Shown piece after piece: positions 1-7,777 of a DNA stretch of 64,000 nucleotides (the first letter of the stretch is position 1; each line of letters opens with the position of its first letter). The stretch comes from Chromobacterium haemolyticum DSM 19808 (GTDB lineage Bacteria > Pseudomonadota > Gammaproteobacteria > Burkholderiales > Chromobacteriaceae), in the NCBI RefSeq assembly GCF_000711885.1, contig NZ_JONK01000026.1, positions 19,496 through 83,495 of the forward strand. The letters run 5' to 3'. Both the position numbers and the translations under genes were made by a program. The notes under the pieces are model-generated. The model was not told where the DNA came from and did not search any database. It was given only the letters and a program-made list of their open reading frames with translations.

Positions 1-124
1 GTCGAGTCCGGCGCAGGAACCGCCCGGCAGCAAGCCCGGCCTTCCATTCAGAGCCGCATACATGATCCAGCCCAAGCCGCCACACGGCCTGCGGGCAAAA
101 ATCAACGGTTCTCAGATGCAGTGT

Positions 125-285
125 CTCGTTCGGCGAGGCTCCTATGCAAACACAGGTCACTGATCTGACGACGTCGAGAGACGCCCAAGGTTAGGACAGG
201 CTTTATCGGATTAAGGTATAGCCCAAAGTGACTTCCCGCATGCAAGCGGGATACGTTGCATAGTGCCAAAACTTAGACGCGGAGA
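125..285 (+). ncRNA. M-box (ykoK leader) Mg2+ riboswitch
   Basis: Several hallmark blocks of the M-box magnesium-sensing riboswitch appear in the right order: GGCGAGGCTCCTAT near 132-145, ACACAGGTCACTG near 150, GTCGAGAGACGCCCAAGG near 173-190, TTAGGACAGG near 191, and a 3' block with TAGTGCCAAAACTTAGACG near 261. Family knowledge: M-box RNAs fold when Mg2+ is high and switch off downstream Mg2+ transporter genes. The next gene is an MgtE-type transporter whose ATG lies about 90 nt downstream, which fits. A longer reading frame opening at GTG 263 would start inside the aptamer, so it is not the real start. The exact 3' boundary and the expression platform were not resolved. Confidence 0.85.
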
Positions 286-373
286 TAGCTTTTCTGCACT
301 CTCTCTTCTGGTTTACGCCCCCATTGTGACAACTGTTTGTGGTTATAAAACAGCTAACGGGGAATACCTCAAA

Positions 374-1396
374 ATGTCTTTTGCAAGCATCACCCTGCCT
401 ACCGCTCAGGCAAACGAAGTCAATCTGAAAGAAACCGTCGCCTCCTACATGAGCGACTCGCTGATCACCCTCAGCCGCGACATGAAAGTCAGCGAAGCGC
501 GCGAGCACATGCTCAAACAGCTGCGCGACGAAGACATTCCCGCCCAGATTTTCGTCATAGACGGCAGCCGCTTCCTGCATGGTCAGCTCTCGGTCAAGCG
601 CCTGCTGACCGAAACGGACCTGAATCTGTCGGTTTCCGCGCTGATGGGCCCCACCTCCTTTGTCGTCGAGCCTAACCAACAGCGCCGCGACATCGTGCCG
701 GAGCTGATAGACAAGGGCGTGGATCTCGCGCCGGTGGTCAGCGGCGGCAAACTGCTGGGCGCCCTCTACGAAAAGGAAATCGCCGCGCTGATCCGCGACG
801 AAGGCACCGACGACGCTCAACGCCAGGGCGCCAGCCTGCCGCTGGAAACCTCCTACCTGGAAAGCTCCCCATGGAGCTTGTGGAAAAAGCGCCTGCCCTG
901 GCTGTTGCTGCTGTTCTTCGCGGAAGCCTACACCAGCACCATCCTGCAAGTGTTTGAAGAACAGCTGGAAGCCGCCATCGCGCTGGCCTTCTTCATCCCG
1001 CTACTGATCGGCACCGGCGGCAACAGCGGTACCCAGATCACCTCCACCCTGGTGCGCGCGATGGCGATGGGCGAAGTCAGCCTGCGCAACATCGGCACGG
1101 TATTGCGCAAAGAGGTGACCACGTCCTTCATGATCGCGCTGGCCATCGGCATGGTGGCCTGGATACGGGCCTGGATGCTGGGGGTGGGCAACGAAGTGGC
1201 CTTGGTGGTGTGTCTGACGCTAATCGCCATCACCATCTGGAGCGCCATCGTCTCCTCCATCATTCCGATGCTGCTGAAGAAAATGCGCATCGACCCGGCC
1301 GTGGTGTCGGCGCCTTTCATCGCCACCTTCATCGACGGCACCGGTCTGGTGATTTACTTCAACATCGCCATGCTGGTGATTTCCGACCTGGCCTAA
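374..1396 (+). CDS. mgtE: MgtE-type magnesium transporter, short form without the N domain
   Basis: A 340-residue inner-membrane Mg2+ channel/transporter. Residues about 15-140 form a CBS pair, the regulatory Mg2+-sensing part of MgtE. The C-terminal half (about 175-340) has roughly five membrane helices and the MgtE signature PLLIGTGGNSGTQ followed by STLVRAMAMGE. Family members are usually about 450 residues with an N-terminal superhelical N domain; this one starts directly at the CBS region, so it is a short variant. I chose ATG 374, preceded by a GGGGAA stretch, over GTG 263, which lies in the riboswitch. Regulation by the upstream M-box is strongly suggested. The gene stands alone, followed by about 270 bp without a gene. 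Confidence 0.88.
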   Translation: MSFASITLPTAQANEVNLKETVASYMSDSLITLSRDMKVSEAREHMLKQLRDEDIPAQIFVIDGSRFLHGQLSVKRLLTETDLNLSVSALMGPTSFVVEPNQQRRDIVPELIDKGVDLAPVVSGGKLLGALYEKEIAALIRDEGTDDAQRQGASLPLETSYLESSPWSLWKKRLPWLLLLFFAEAYTSTILQVFEEQLEAAIALAFFIPLLIGTGGNSGTQITSTLVRAMAMGEVSLRNIGTVLRKEVTTSFMIALAIGMVAWIRAWMLGVGNEVALVVCLTLIAITIWSAIVSSIIPMLLKKMRIDPAVVSAPFIATFIDGTGLVIYFNIAMLVISDLA

Positions 1397-1663
1397 GCGC
1401 CCCCCTTCCGGCGCGCTACCACGCGCCGCCGCAAACCGCGCCCGCCAAGCCCATCCTCTGGATGAGGACTTGCCGGGCGCGCACCGTATGTGCGCGAGAC
1501 TTTGAACACGCACTTAGGCCAGTTTGTCCGCTTCGTGGTTTTTATCACGCTGCCGCCAAGTTGTTCTTAGCGATTCAGCATGCTAGTGTCCTGATAAATT
1601 TAAATAATCAAGGCATACGCCAGCACCTCATTTCATCGCAACGCCACTTAAACGGCCTCTTTC

Positions 1664-2524
1664 ATGACCCATTCAAACCGTAACCGCTTCGCCGCCACGC
1701 TGGCGCTGGCTGCCGCGCTGCCGCTGGCGGTCCACGCCGAAACCTTCGACCTGGGCGCCATCCTCAAGGACGGCATCAAGAAGGCGCTGCAGAAAGACCC
1801 CGCCGCGGACGGCGCCGCAGTCCCGCTTACCCCCGGCGTCTACGACGGCTCCGACAAACAGTTCGAACGCACGCTGACCATACGCCCCAACGGCAAGTTC
1901 GAACTGGAAGTCATGCAAAAAGGCAAACCCGGCCAACTGCGCTCCGGTTCCGGCAGGGGGCAATTGCAGGCCAATGGCGGGCAGTGGCGCTATAGCGAGG
2001 GCATCTGCACGATGAGCGTGCAGCCCCAAACAGCCGCAGTGCAAGTGCAGATGGACCGCTGCGCCAGCACCTTTGGCGATGTGCCCTTCGACGGCGTTTA
2101 TCGCCAGGCCAAAACCGCCGCTGGCGCCCAAGCCGGCGCCGGCAAGAACAAGGCCCTGGCGGCGCAGCTGAGCTGCCACAATCTCAATCTGAGCGACAAC
2201 GGCGTCGCCAAACTGCTGGCCGCCGCCACCGGCTCAACGCCCAACCAGGTATGGGAACATGAGCTGGCCTTGCCCAGCGGCTATGACTACGGCGATTTGC
2301 CGATTCGCTCGGCGCAGTTGTCCGAGGCGGACGGCGGTTTCCTGGCCCTGTTCGTGGACGGCGACGCCGCCGCCATCAAGAGCGCGATCAAGAAAACCCA
2401 GCGCAAAAGCAGCAGCGCGGCGATGTTGAGCAAGGTGGGCGAAAGCTATCCCTTCCCGGGAAAACCCAACGGCCTGCCCTATGTGCTGTGCCGGAGCAAG
2501 GCGGTTCAACACGGGCTGTATTGA
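1664..2524 (+). CDS. Secreted protein of unknown function
   Basis: A 286-residue protein with a clear Sec signal peptide (residues 1-25, ending VHA-ET). The mature part begins with a helix (LGAILKDGIKKALQKD) and then a region that looks like a stress- or ligand-binding beta domain (TPGVYDGSDKQFERTLTIRPNGKFELEV). Cysteines are few (residues about 105-195 and near the C terminus) and may form disulfides. I do not recognise the family, so the function is unknown; the product is probably periplasmic or exported. The gene converges with nrdJ, and I infer that the two once shared the terminator now split by the inserted element. Confidence 0.75.
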   Translation: MTHSNRNRFAATLALAAALPLAVHAETFDLGAILKDGIKKALQKDPAADGAAVPLTPGVYDGSDKQFERTLTIRPNGKFELEVMQKGKPGQLRSGSGRGQLQANGGQWRYSEGICTMSVQPQTAAVQVQMDRCASTFGDVPFDGVYRQAKTAAGAQAGAGKNKALAAQLSCHNLNLSDNGVAKLLAAATGSTPNQVWEHELALPSGYDYGDLPIRSAQLSEADGGFLALFVDGDAAAIKSAIKKTQRKSSSAAMLSKVGESYPFPGKPNGLPYVLCRSKAVQHGLY

Positions 2525-2536
2525 CGCTTGCTCCAA

Positions 2537-2569
2537 ACGACAATGGCCCCGGCAAACGCCGGGGCCATT
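2537..2569 (+). terminator. Left part of a terminator split by the insertion
   Basis: A perfect 12-bp stem (AATGGCCCCGGC / GCCGGGGCCATT, loop AAAC) sits 13 bp after the stop of the secreted-protein gene. The left arm continues outward as ACGACAATGG, and its partner CCATTGTCGT is found at 32414-32423, beyond the right end of the element. Joining the two flanks gives one perfect 17-bp stem. Confidence 0.8.
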
Positions 2570-2580
2570 TGTGGGTGACA

Positions 2581-2705
2581 GCATAAGCTGCGACTCAACA
2601 CTTATAAAAATCAAAACCTTATGAACACCCTAACCAGCATAAGCTGCGACTAATTGCCGGCAAAAGCTGCGATTTTCACCTGCAATTTACGCATAAGTTG
2701 CGATT
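2581..2705 (+). repeat. Four repeated motifs at the left element end
   Basis: Copies lie at 2581-2595 (GCATAAGCTGCGACT), 2637-2651 (identical), 2660-2674 (GCAAAAGCTGCGATT) and 2691-2705 (GCATAAGTTGCGATT). All point the same way, with uneven spacing of 56, 23 and 31 bp start to start. The outermost copy is part of the terminal inverted repeat. Uneven spacing and few copies argue against CRISPR; transposase-binding sites fit better. Confidence 0.85.
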
Positions 2706-2879
2706 TTCCCCACAATATAGAGTGACACGCTCCAAAAATTCATAAGTCATTGATTTTACAAGTGTAATTTATGAAAAATATCCCTGTAACCGTCTTGGAG
2801 AGAATTCTAGTTACTAGCAATAGAAGGCAGGGCTACCTTTCTCGTACGGCCCAGGCAAGTATGCGCCCAACAAAACCTC

Positions 2880-3433
2880 ACTCCCACTGGTAAGCGAGAA
2901 TTGTATGTGGTGTCTCTTGATCTCAAATCCTTCTTTGACCAAGTCGATTCCGTAGCGCTAAGGCGCGAGCTCGTGCGGCTTGAAACAGCTCATCGGCTGA
3001 AATTTGGCCTGCCCGAACGATTGGCTCCGGACGAGCAGTTCTGGGAGTATGTTGAGCGTATCTTCAGTTGGCACTGGCGCCATGATGAACACGCGCATAC
3101 GCCACTGATAAAGGAAACCAATCAGAGAATGGCCTGCCACTGGGTTTGCCGCAGGGCCTAGTTGCTTCAGGATTCTTGGCCAACGCCTACCTGATTGGAT
3201 TGGACCAACGCCTGAACCAGGTTTCGCTCGACGGTGAAATGCTCGATGGAGAAATTAAGCTCGTAGACTATTGTCGCTATGTCGATGATATCCGTTTAGT
3301 AGTAGAGGCACCGAGCCGCTACAACGGACAAGCGCCTGATCTCCTCCTGAAGAGTGTTTGCGAATATGTGCAGACGCATCTGCAGGCCCAGTATGTTCGA
3401 CAGCGTACAGATGTCAAGCCTGAAAAGTTATAA
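2880..3433 (+). pseudogene. Broken reverse transcriptase, frameshifted and truncated
   Basis: Two overlapping frames encode parts of one reverse transcriptase. Frame one (about 2880-3160) contains KRELYVVSLDLKSFFDQVD, the first catalytic aspartate region. Frame two (from about 3130) contains GLPLGLPQGLVASGFLANAYL and the YVDD active-site motif (YCRYVDDIRLVV). A frameshift lies near 3125-3135, just before NGLPLGLPQG. The protein ends soon after the YVDD domain at 3433, so thumb and C-terminal domains are missing, and the N terminus is unclear. LPQGLVASGFLANAYL and YVDDIRLV differ from group II intron RTs (TPQGG, YADD) and resemble the 'unknown group'/defence type RTs; the exact class cannot be named. 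Probably dead. Confidence 0.75.
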
Positions 3434-3493
3434 CCTCAAATAACATGGCATGACACCATCCGCACATTCAAGAGCCATTTGCCGGAGATGCTG

Positions 3494-4213
3494 ATGATTA
3501 GCACGTCAAATCCGCGAGGGAATCTATTGTTGGCCTCCTTGCCCGAAGCGGAGTGGTTACGCTGGGAGCACAAGCTGGAACCCATCGCTATGCCTCTGGG
3601 CCTAGTGCTGTACGAATCCGGGAGAACCATGACCCACGTCTACTTCCCCTGCTCCTCCATCGTGTCGCTGCTGTTTGTGACCGAGAGTGGCGCGTCGGCG
3701 GAAATTGCCGTTGTCGGCAACGAGGGCATTATCGGCATCTCTCTATTCATGGGCGGAGAATCCACGCCGAGTCGAGCAGTGGTGCAAAGCGCAGGAGAAG
3801 GGTACCGGCTCAAAGCACAGGCCATGAAAGAAGAATTCGACCTCGGCGGTCCGGTGTTGCACTTGCTGCTGCGCTACACTCAGGCCCTGATTACCCAAAT
3901 GACCCAAACAGCAGTTTGCAACCGCCACCACTCGCTTGACCAGCAACTGTGCCGCTGGCTCCTGCTTAGCCTGGACCGCTTGCAAGGCAATGAATTGATT
4001 ATGACTCAGGAACTGATCGCAAACATGCTGGGAGTCCGTCGCGAGGGGGTTACCGAAGCCGCGCTCAAACTACAACATGCCGGATTGATTCGCTATACCC
4101 GTGGCCATATCACGATTCTCGACCGGGCCGGGCTGGAGGGCCGTACCTGCGAATGCTATGCCGTGGTCAAAAATGAGTATGACCGCCTGCTGCCCAATTG
4201 CCTCGCCACCTGA
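3494..4213 (+). CDS. Crp/Fnr family transcriptional regulator 1
   Basis: A 239-residue cytoplasmic DNA-binding regulator. The N-terminal half is a cNMP-binding-like beta roll (VYFPCSSIVSLLFVTESGASAEIAVVG, then GNEGIIG). The C-terminal half has the winged helix-turn-helix (LDQQLCRWLLLSLDR, then TQELIANMLGVRREGVTEAALKLQHAGLI). The cNMP phosphate-binding RxS signature and Fnr-type N-terminal cysteines are absent, so the signal is unknown. ATG 3494 has GGAG six bases upstream; earlier TTG/ATG starts (3479, 3488) lack spacing. It is followed by a second, related regulator. As the first intact genes inside the left element end, these two may control the cargo, but that is inference. Confidence 0.85.
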   Translation: MISTSNPRGNLLLASLPEAEWLRWEHKLEPIAMPLGLVLYESGRTMTHVYFPCSSIVSLLFVTESGASAEIAVVGNEGIIGISLFMGGESTPSRAVVQSAGEGYRLKAQAMKEEFDLGGPVLHLLLRYTQALITQMTQTAVCNRHHSLDQQLCRWLLLSLDRLQGNELIMTQELIANMLGVRREGVTEAALKLQHAGLIRYTRGHITILDRAGLEGRTCECYAVVKNEYDRLLPNCLAT

Positions 4214-4368
4214 ACTACGCAGAATGTTCTCTTGAGTACGCTGGCAGACAGTCGGCCAACACTGCGAGCGGTAGCCTCGGTATCTTGATGCGCAGGAAAC
4301 GTTAGCCATACGCACCATCGGTCAGCACTCGTCGGCAAGAGGGTGTCCATCATGCACCGGAGCACGCC

Positions 4369-5061
4369 GTGCCAGCTATCCAGAACCACTTAATAGAGTT
4401 ATTGCCACGTACTGATCAGTTGCATCTGCTTGAACATTGCAAACTAGTCGAGCTGACGCTATCTGAAATCCTATGCGCCGCTGGCGACAAAACCCGCTAC
4501 GTCTACTTCCCTACTGGGTGCTTCATTTCCCAGGTGGCTCAGGTTGAGGGACAATTGCGGCTGGAAGTGGGCATGGTGGGCACGGAAGGCATGCTCGGTT
4601 CGCAACTGGCACTGGGTCAGGTTACCGAACCTCTGCATGCCTTAGTGCAAGGGTCGGGAGCAGTGCTACGCATGAGTGCCAGTGCATTCAGCCAGGAGTT
4701 GCTGCGCAGCAAGGCACTACAGCGCATGCTTAACCGTTACCTATATGTACAGATGCTGCAATTGGCCACCTCGTCTAGTTGCATGCGCTTTCATCAGATC
4801 GACCAGCGTCTGGCCCGTTGGTTGCTCATGAGCCAGGACCGCGTGCATTCGGATAGTTTTCATGTAACCCATGAATTTCTTTCCATCATGCTTGGTGTAC
4901 GCCGGGTCGGCGTCACCATGGCAGCCGGCTTGTTGCAGCGGAGCGGACTGATCGAGTACCACCGTGGTACGCTGACGGTACGTGATCGCAGCGGACTGGA
5001 GGCTTCAGCCTGCAGTTGCTACGCGAGAAATTGCCACACCTATCAAAGCATCATGCATTAG
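4369..5061 (+). CDS. Crp/Fnr family transcriptional regulator 2
   Basis: A 230-residue regulator with the same plan as its upstream neighbour: beta-roll sensor (YVYFPTGCFISQVAQVEGQLRLEVGMVGTEGMLG) then HTH (IDQRLARWLLMSQDR, THEFLSIMLGVRRVGVTMAAGLLQRSGLIEYHRG). The RRxGVT recognition helix is nearly the same as in regulator 1 (RREGVT), while the sensor part differs, suggesting similar DNA targets but a different input. The start is GTG 4369 with GGAG eight bases upstream. It ends with a Cys-containing tail (CSCYARNCH) like the CECYAVV tail of regulator 1. The ligand is unknown. Confidence 0.85.
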   Translation: MPAIQNHLIELLPRTDQLHLLEHCKLVELTLSEILCAAGDKTRYVYFPTGCFISQVAQVEGQLRLEVGMVGTEGMLGSQLALGQVTEPLHALVQGSGAVLRMSASAFSQELLRSKALQRMLNRYLYVQMLQLATSSSCMRFHQIDQRLARWLLMSQDRVHSDSFHVTHEFLSIMLGVRRVGVTMAAGLLQRSGLIEYHRGTLTVRDRSGLEASACSCYARNCHTYQSIMH

Positions 5062-5398
5062 CCCCTCCGCAATCTTGTGTGCGTCTGCGTACAGAAACTG
5101 ATGCCTGATGACATAAGACTCCTTAACGGTGAGACTGAGTATTCGCATTAACTCAGTGAGTTCTGGCATTATTTAATAGGGCAGGATTGCCTACAGAAGC
5201 GGGGACAGTCCAAGCATCTATAGCCAAGCATTCAATCAGTCATAATTTTTGAATCTATTTTTATTTCTAATTCAGAATTATGTTAGCCAGAGTACAGAGG
5301 TGGTGCGGGAATAGAGCAATACTGTTTAGGTGCTGAACTCAGATCGCCATCGATGTGTTTTTGGTACAACCTTCTTTTACCACGCCAAAGGAATTATC
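5062..5398. other. Intergenic region upstream of the 68-residue protein
   Basis: 337 bp, AT-rich in its second half (5230-5290). No gene, riboswitch or strong hairpin is visible. It should hold the promoter of the small gene at 5399. Confidence 0.5.
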
Positions 5399-5605
5399 AT
5401 GTCACCCGAAAATACCAACCCCAGCAATGCCCACAAGGCTGCAGCAACAGAGCATAAGGCTTGCGCAGACCTTCATCTGAAGGCTGCCGACCATCATGAC
5501 AGTAAAAAATTGGATGAGGCAAAAGCCAATTCTGCCAAAGCTTTGCAAAGTAGTGAGCTGGCACACAAACAATCCAAGAACGCTAGCGACTGCTCCACAA
5601 AATGA
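5399..5605 (+). CDS. Small Ala/Lys/His-rich protein, unknown function
   Basis: 68 residues, cytoplasmic by appearance (no signal or membrane segment). ATG 5399 has AAAGGA seven bases upstream; the longer frame from 5330 has no ribosome site. The sequence is a helical, charged, low-complexity polypeptide rich in Ala, Lys, Ser and His (HKAAATEHKACADLHLKAADHH, split here by Cys). The heptad-like Ala/Lys pattern suggests one or two long helices. It has its own strong terminator just downstream, so it is a monocistronic unit and probably well expressed. I cannot assign a family; stress-related function is only suggested by the element context. Confidence 0.7.
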   Translation: MSPENTNPSNAHKAAATEHKACADLHLKAADHHDSKKLDEAKANSAKALQSSELAHKQSKNASDCSTK

Positions 5606-5648
5606 TGTCATTTTTTTAATGACATAATTTCTGACTGATTCAGTCTTT

Positions 5649-5675
5649 AAAAAGCCCGCACTTGCGGGCTTTTTA
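5649..5675 (+). terminator. Rho-independent terminator
   Basis: The stem AAAAAGCCCGCA / TGCGGGCTTTTT has a two-base loop and A/T tracts on both sides, so it can act in both directions: for the 68-residue gene on the + strand and, less directly, for galE on the - strand. Confidence 0.85.
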
Positions 5676-5827
5676 CTTGTATATTTATTTTGCCATGGAT
5701 GCAGCATTAACACGAACCCCTGACGACCCTCAAAGCCAAGCAGATGCCTTGCAGCCGGAGCGCCTGCAAGAAATTGCTTTTTTCCACAGGGTAGGTTTTC
5801 AGCCCCTCCCTAACCATTTGCAGATCA

Positions 5828-6844
5828 TCAATCCAGATAACCAGACGGATTATCCTGCTGCCAACGCCAGCTGTCCCGACACATTTCCTCTAGATTACGC
5901 TCGGCTTTCCAACCAAGGCGCTGCTCTGCAGCCGCAGGATTGGCATAACAACAAGCAATATCACCACTACGCCTCTCAACTATGCGATAAGGAATGTTAC
6001 GACCGCAAGCTTTGGAAAAAGCATGGATAGTTTGCAAGACCGAATAACCCTGCCCAGTACCTAGGTTGAGGGTAACAACTTCTGGCTCGCCAGTGAATAT
6101 ATCTAGGGCCTTGACATGAGCAATTGCTAAGTCCACGACATGAATATAGTCACGCACTCCTGTGCCATCAATAGTAGGATAGTCGTCACCATAGACCTTG
6201 AGTTCAGCTAAATTCCCCACAGCTACTTGGCTAATATATGGCATCAGATTATTTGGGACACCATTGGGATCCTCGCCAATCATTCCACTCTCATGCGCAC
6301 CGACAGGATTGAAGTAGCGTAAAAGGGCAACTCGCCAGCCTACTTCGCTCCTCGCCACATCACGCAAAATATTCTCCACCATTAGCTTACTCTGGCCATA
6401 CGGATTGCCCGGTCCTAGAGGGCAATCCTCCAACAAGGCCACACCACCGGCATCTTTGTACACGGTTGCCGAAGAACTAAACACTATACAATGTACACCC
6501 GCAGTCTGCATCGACTCTAGCAGGCTCAGTGTGCCACTAACATTATTTTGATAGTAACGCAAAGGATTCGATATCGACTCGCTCACTGATTTGAGCGCAG
6601 CAAAATGGATTACTCCATCAATTGAATGACTAGAAAAAATTTTCTGCAATACTGCCTTGTCAGCAATGTCCGCATGATAAAATTGAATTTTGTGACCCGA
6701 TATCTGCTCAACGCGTTTAAGGGCTTCGAGTTTACTATTTATCAAGTTATCAATAGCAATAACCTGATGGCCTGCCGAAAATAATTCCACCATGGTGTGA
6801 GATCCAATATATCCAGCAGCACCAGTAACAAGAATATTAGCCAT
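5828..6844 (-). CDS. galE: GalE-type UDP-sugar 4-epimerase, probably UDP-GlcNAc/GalNAc (PelX-like)
   Basis: 338 residues, the same length as E. coli GalE. The Rossmann signature GAAGYIGS lies at 8-15 and the SDR catalytic set is S124, Y149 (YGQSK) and K153, at the same numbers as E. coli. Near the C terminus, GDIACCYAN aligns with E. coli GDLPAYWAD, placing Cys299 where E. coli has Tyr299. Established: Tyr299 restricts the E. coli pocket and a Tyr299Cys change allows N-acetylated sugars; in Pseudomonas protegens the Pel-linked epimerase PelX interconverts UDP-GlcNAc and UDP-GalNAc. As the last gene of the pel operon, this one likely supplies UDP-GalNAc for Pel. UDP-Glc/Gal activity is not excluded. 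Confidence 0.85.
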   Translation of the reverse strand: MANILVTGAAGYIGSHTMVELFSAGHQVIAIDNLINSKLEALKRVEQISGHKIQFYHADIADKAVLQKIFSSHSIDGVIHFAALKSVSESISNPLRYYQNNVSGTLSLLESMQTAGVHCIVFSSSATVYKDAGGVALLEDCPLGPGNPYGQSKLMVENILRDVARSEVGWRVALLRYFNPVGAHESGMIGEDPNGVPNNLMPYISQVAVGNLAELKVYGDDYPTIDGTGVRDYIHVVDLAIAHVKALDIFTGEPEVVTLNLGTGQGYSVLQTIHAFSKACGRNIPYRIVERRSGDIACCYANPAAAEQRLGWKAERNLEEMCRDSWRWQQDNPSGYLD

Positions 6845-6899
6845 TAATAATTATCCAAAAGAAATTCGTCATCAGATACTATAAAAACCATCATTAACA

Positions 6900-7742
6900 C
6901 TAGGGTAACGACGCCGGATTTATCACCCTAAGCCCACCGTCCGTCACATAAGGAATCAGGCCCAACTTACGTATCTGAAGTATAGTCAATTTTGCACAAG
7001 ACACATCCGCAGGTGGACAATAGTCAATAGCAATCACCGGCACTCCGTAGCTTTTCACCATCTTGACCTGCGCCAATAACCATTCCCTGCCGTCAGCCGG
7101 CACATCGACATAACTCTGCTTTGCTTCGCTCCAGCCTTTGAATAAGGACTCGAATGCAACGGCGTAGACTTGCTCATGCACCTTGGGCAGCAGCTCAAAG
7201 CCACGATTCAAAATCAGCCTGGCTTGCGGGTAGTTGCGATGAATCGACTGTATGATCGCTACCAAACCCTGCTGATAGCGCTGCCTATCTTCATCATTTC
7301 TCGAAACCAGTTGATAGGAGTCCAGCGTGTCGAGAAAAAAACCTTGATAGCCCGCTCGCCACAAAGGCGCAATGATGCGGCTGACAATGAACTCTGCCCA
7401 CCCTACAGCGCTGCTATCAATGACTTCCGACTGCCATTCCTGATTACGCCCTACAATCCAACTTTTAGGAATATCCCGGAAGTAAGGCCGTGAATGCATC
7501 ACCTCCCCCACGCTGACATAAGCCAGCCATCGTGTGCTACCGGCATCGCCTCTGGGATCAAAACCATTATCTGGTTCAATAACAGCCATATCAAAACGAG
7601 ACAGCAATGCGGTTTGAGGAGCTTTGCCGTAGTAAAAGGCAATGCTCCATGGCGGCGCATCAGACTCGGCGGCTTGACATAACCCAGCACACATCAAGCC
7701 AATAGCGCCGGACAAGCAACGCAGAAATAAGTTATTTTTCAT
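6900..7742 (-). CDS. Free-standing PelA-like glycoside hydrolase, secreted
   Basis: About 280 residues with a signal peptide (MKNN... ending CQA-AES). It belongs to the TIM-barrel endo-alpha-1,4-polygalactosaminidase-like group (GH114/GH166, the PelA N-terminal domain type). It aligns with residues 45-260 of the PelA encoded upstream: AFYYG, PLWRAGYQGFFLD, NYPQARLILN, IDYC, LIPYVTD. Unlike that PelA, the putative catalytic positions look intact: VSVGE, FLDTLDSY (Asp138) and FESLF (Glu198). It likely cleaves Pel in the periplasm or outside. ATG 7742 gives the cleaner signal peptide, but TTG 7772, just after the pelG stop, is an alternative in the same frame. It sits between pelG and galE, co-oriented with them. 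Confidence 0.8.
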   Translation of the reverse strand: MKNNLFLRCLSGAIGLMCAGLCQAAESDAPPWSIAFYYGKAPQTALLSRFDMAVIEPDNGFDPRGDAGSTRWLAYVSVGEVMHSRPYFRDIPKSWIVGRNQEWQSEVIDSSAVGWAEFIVSRIIAPLWRAGYQGFFLDTLDSYQLVSRNDEDRQRYQQGLVAIIQSIHRNYPQARLILNRGFELLPKVHEQVYAVAFESLFKGWSEAKQSYVDVPADGREWLLAQVKMVKSYGVPVIAIDYCPPADVSCAKLTILQIRKLGLIPYVTDGGLRVINPASLP

Positions 7743-7777
7743 CAGATAGATACAAAAGATATGTCTTATCAAATATA

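Noticed and set aside
2581..2705. Repeats at the left element end as a CRISPR array
   Set aside because: Spacing is uneven, units are only 15 bp and diverged, there are no cas genes, and the outer copy is part of a terminal inverted repeat.
2880..3433. Reverse transcriptase as the enzyme of the group II intron at 21436
   Set aside because: The RT motifs (LPQGL, YVDDIRLV) are not of intron type, and the two lie 18 kb apart with no maturase domain.
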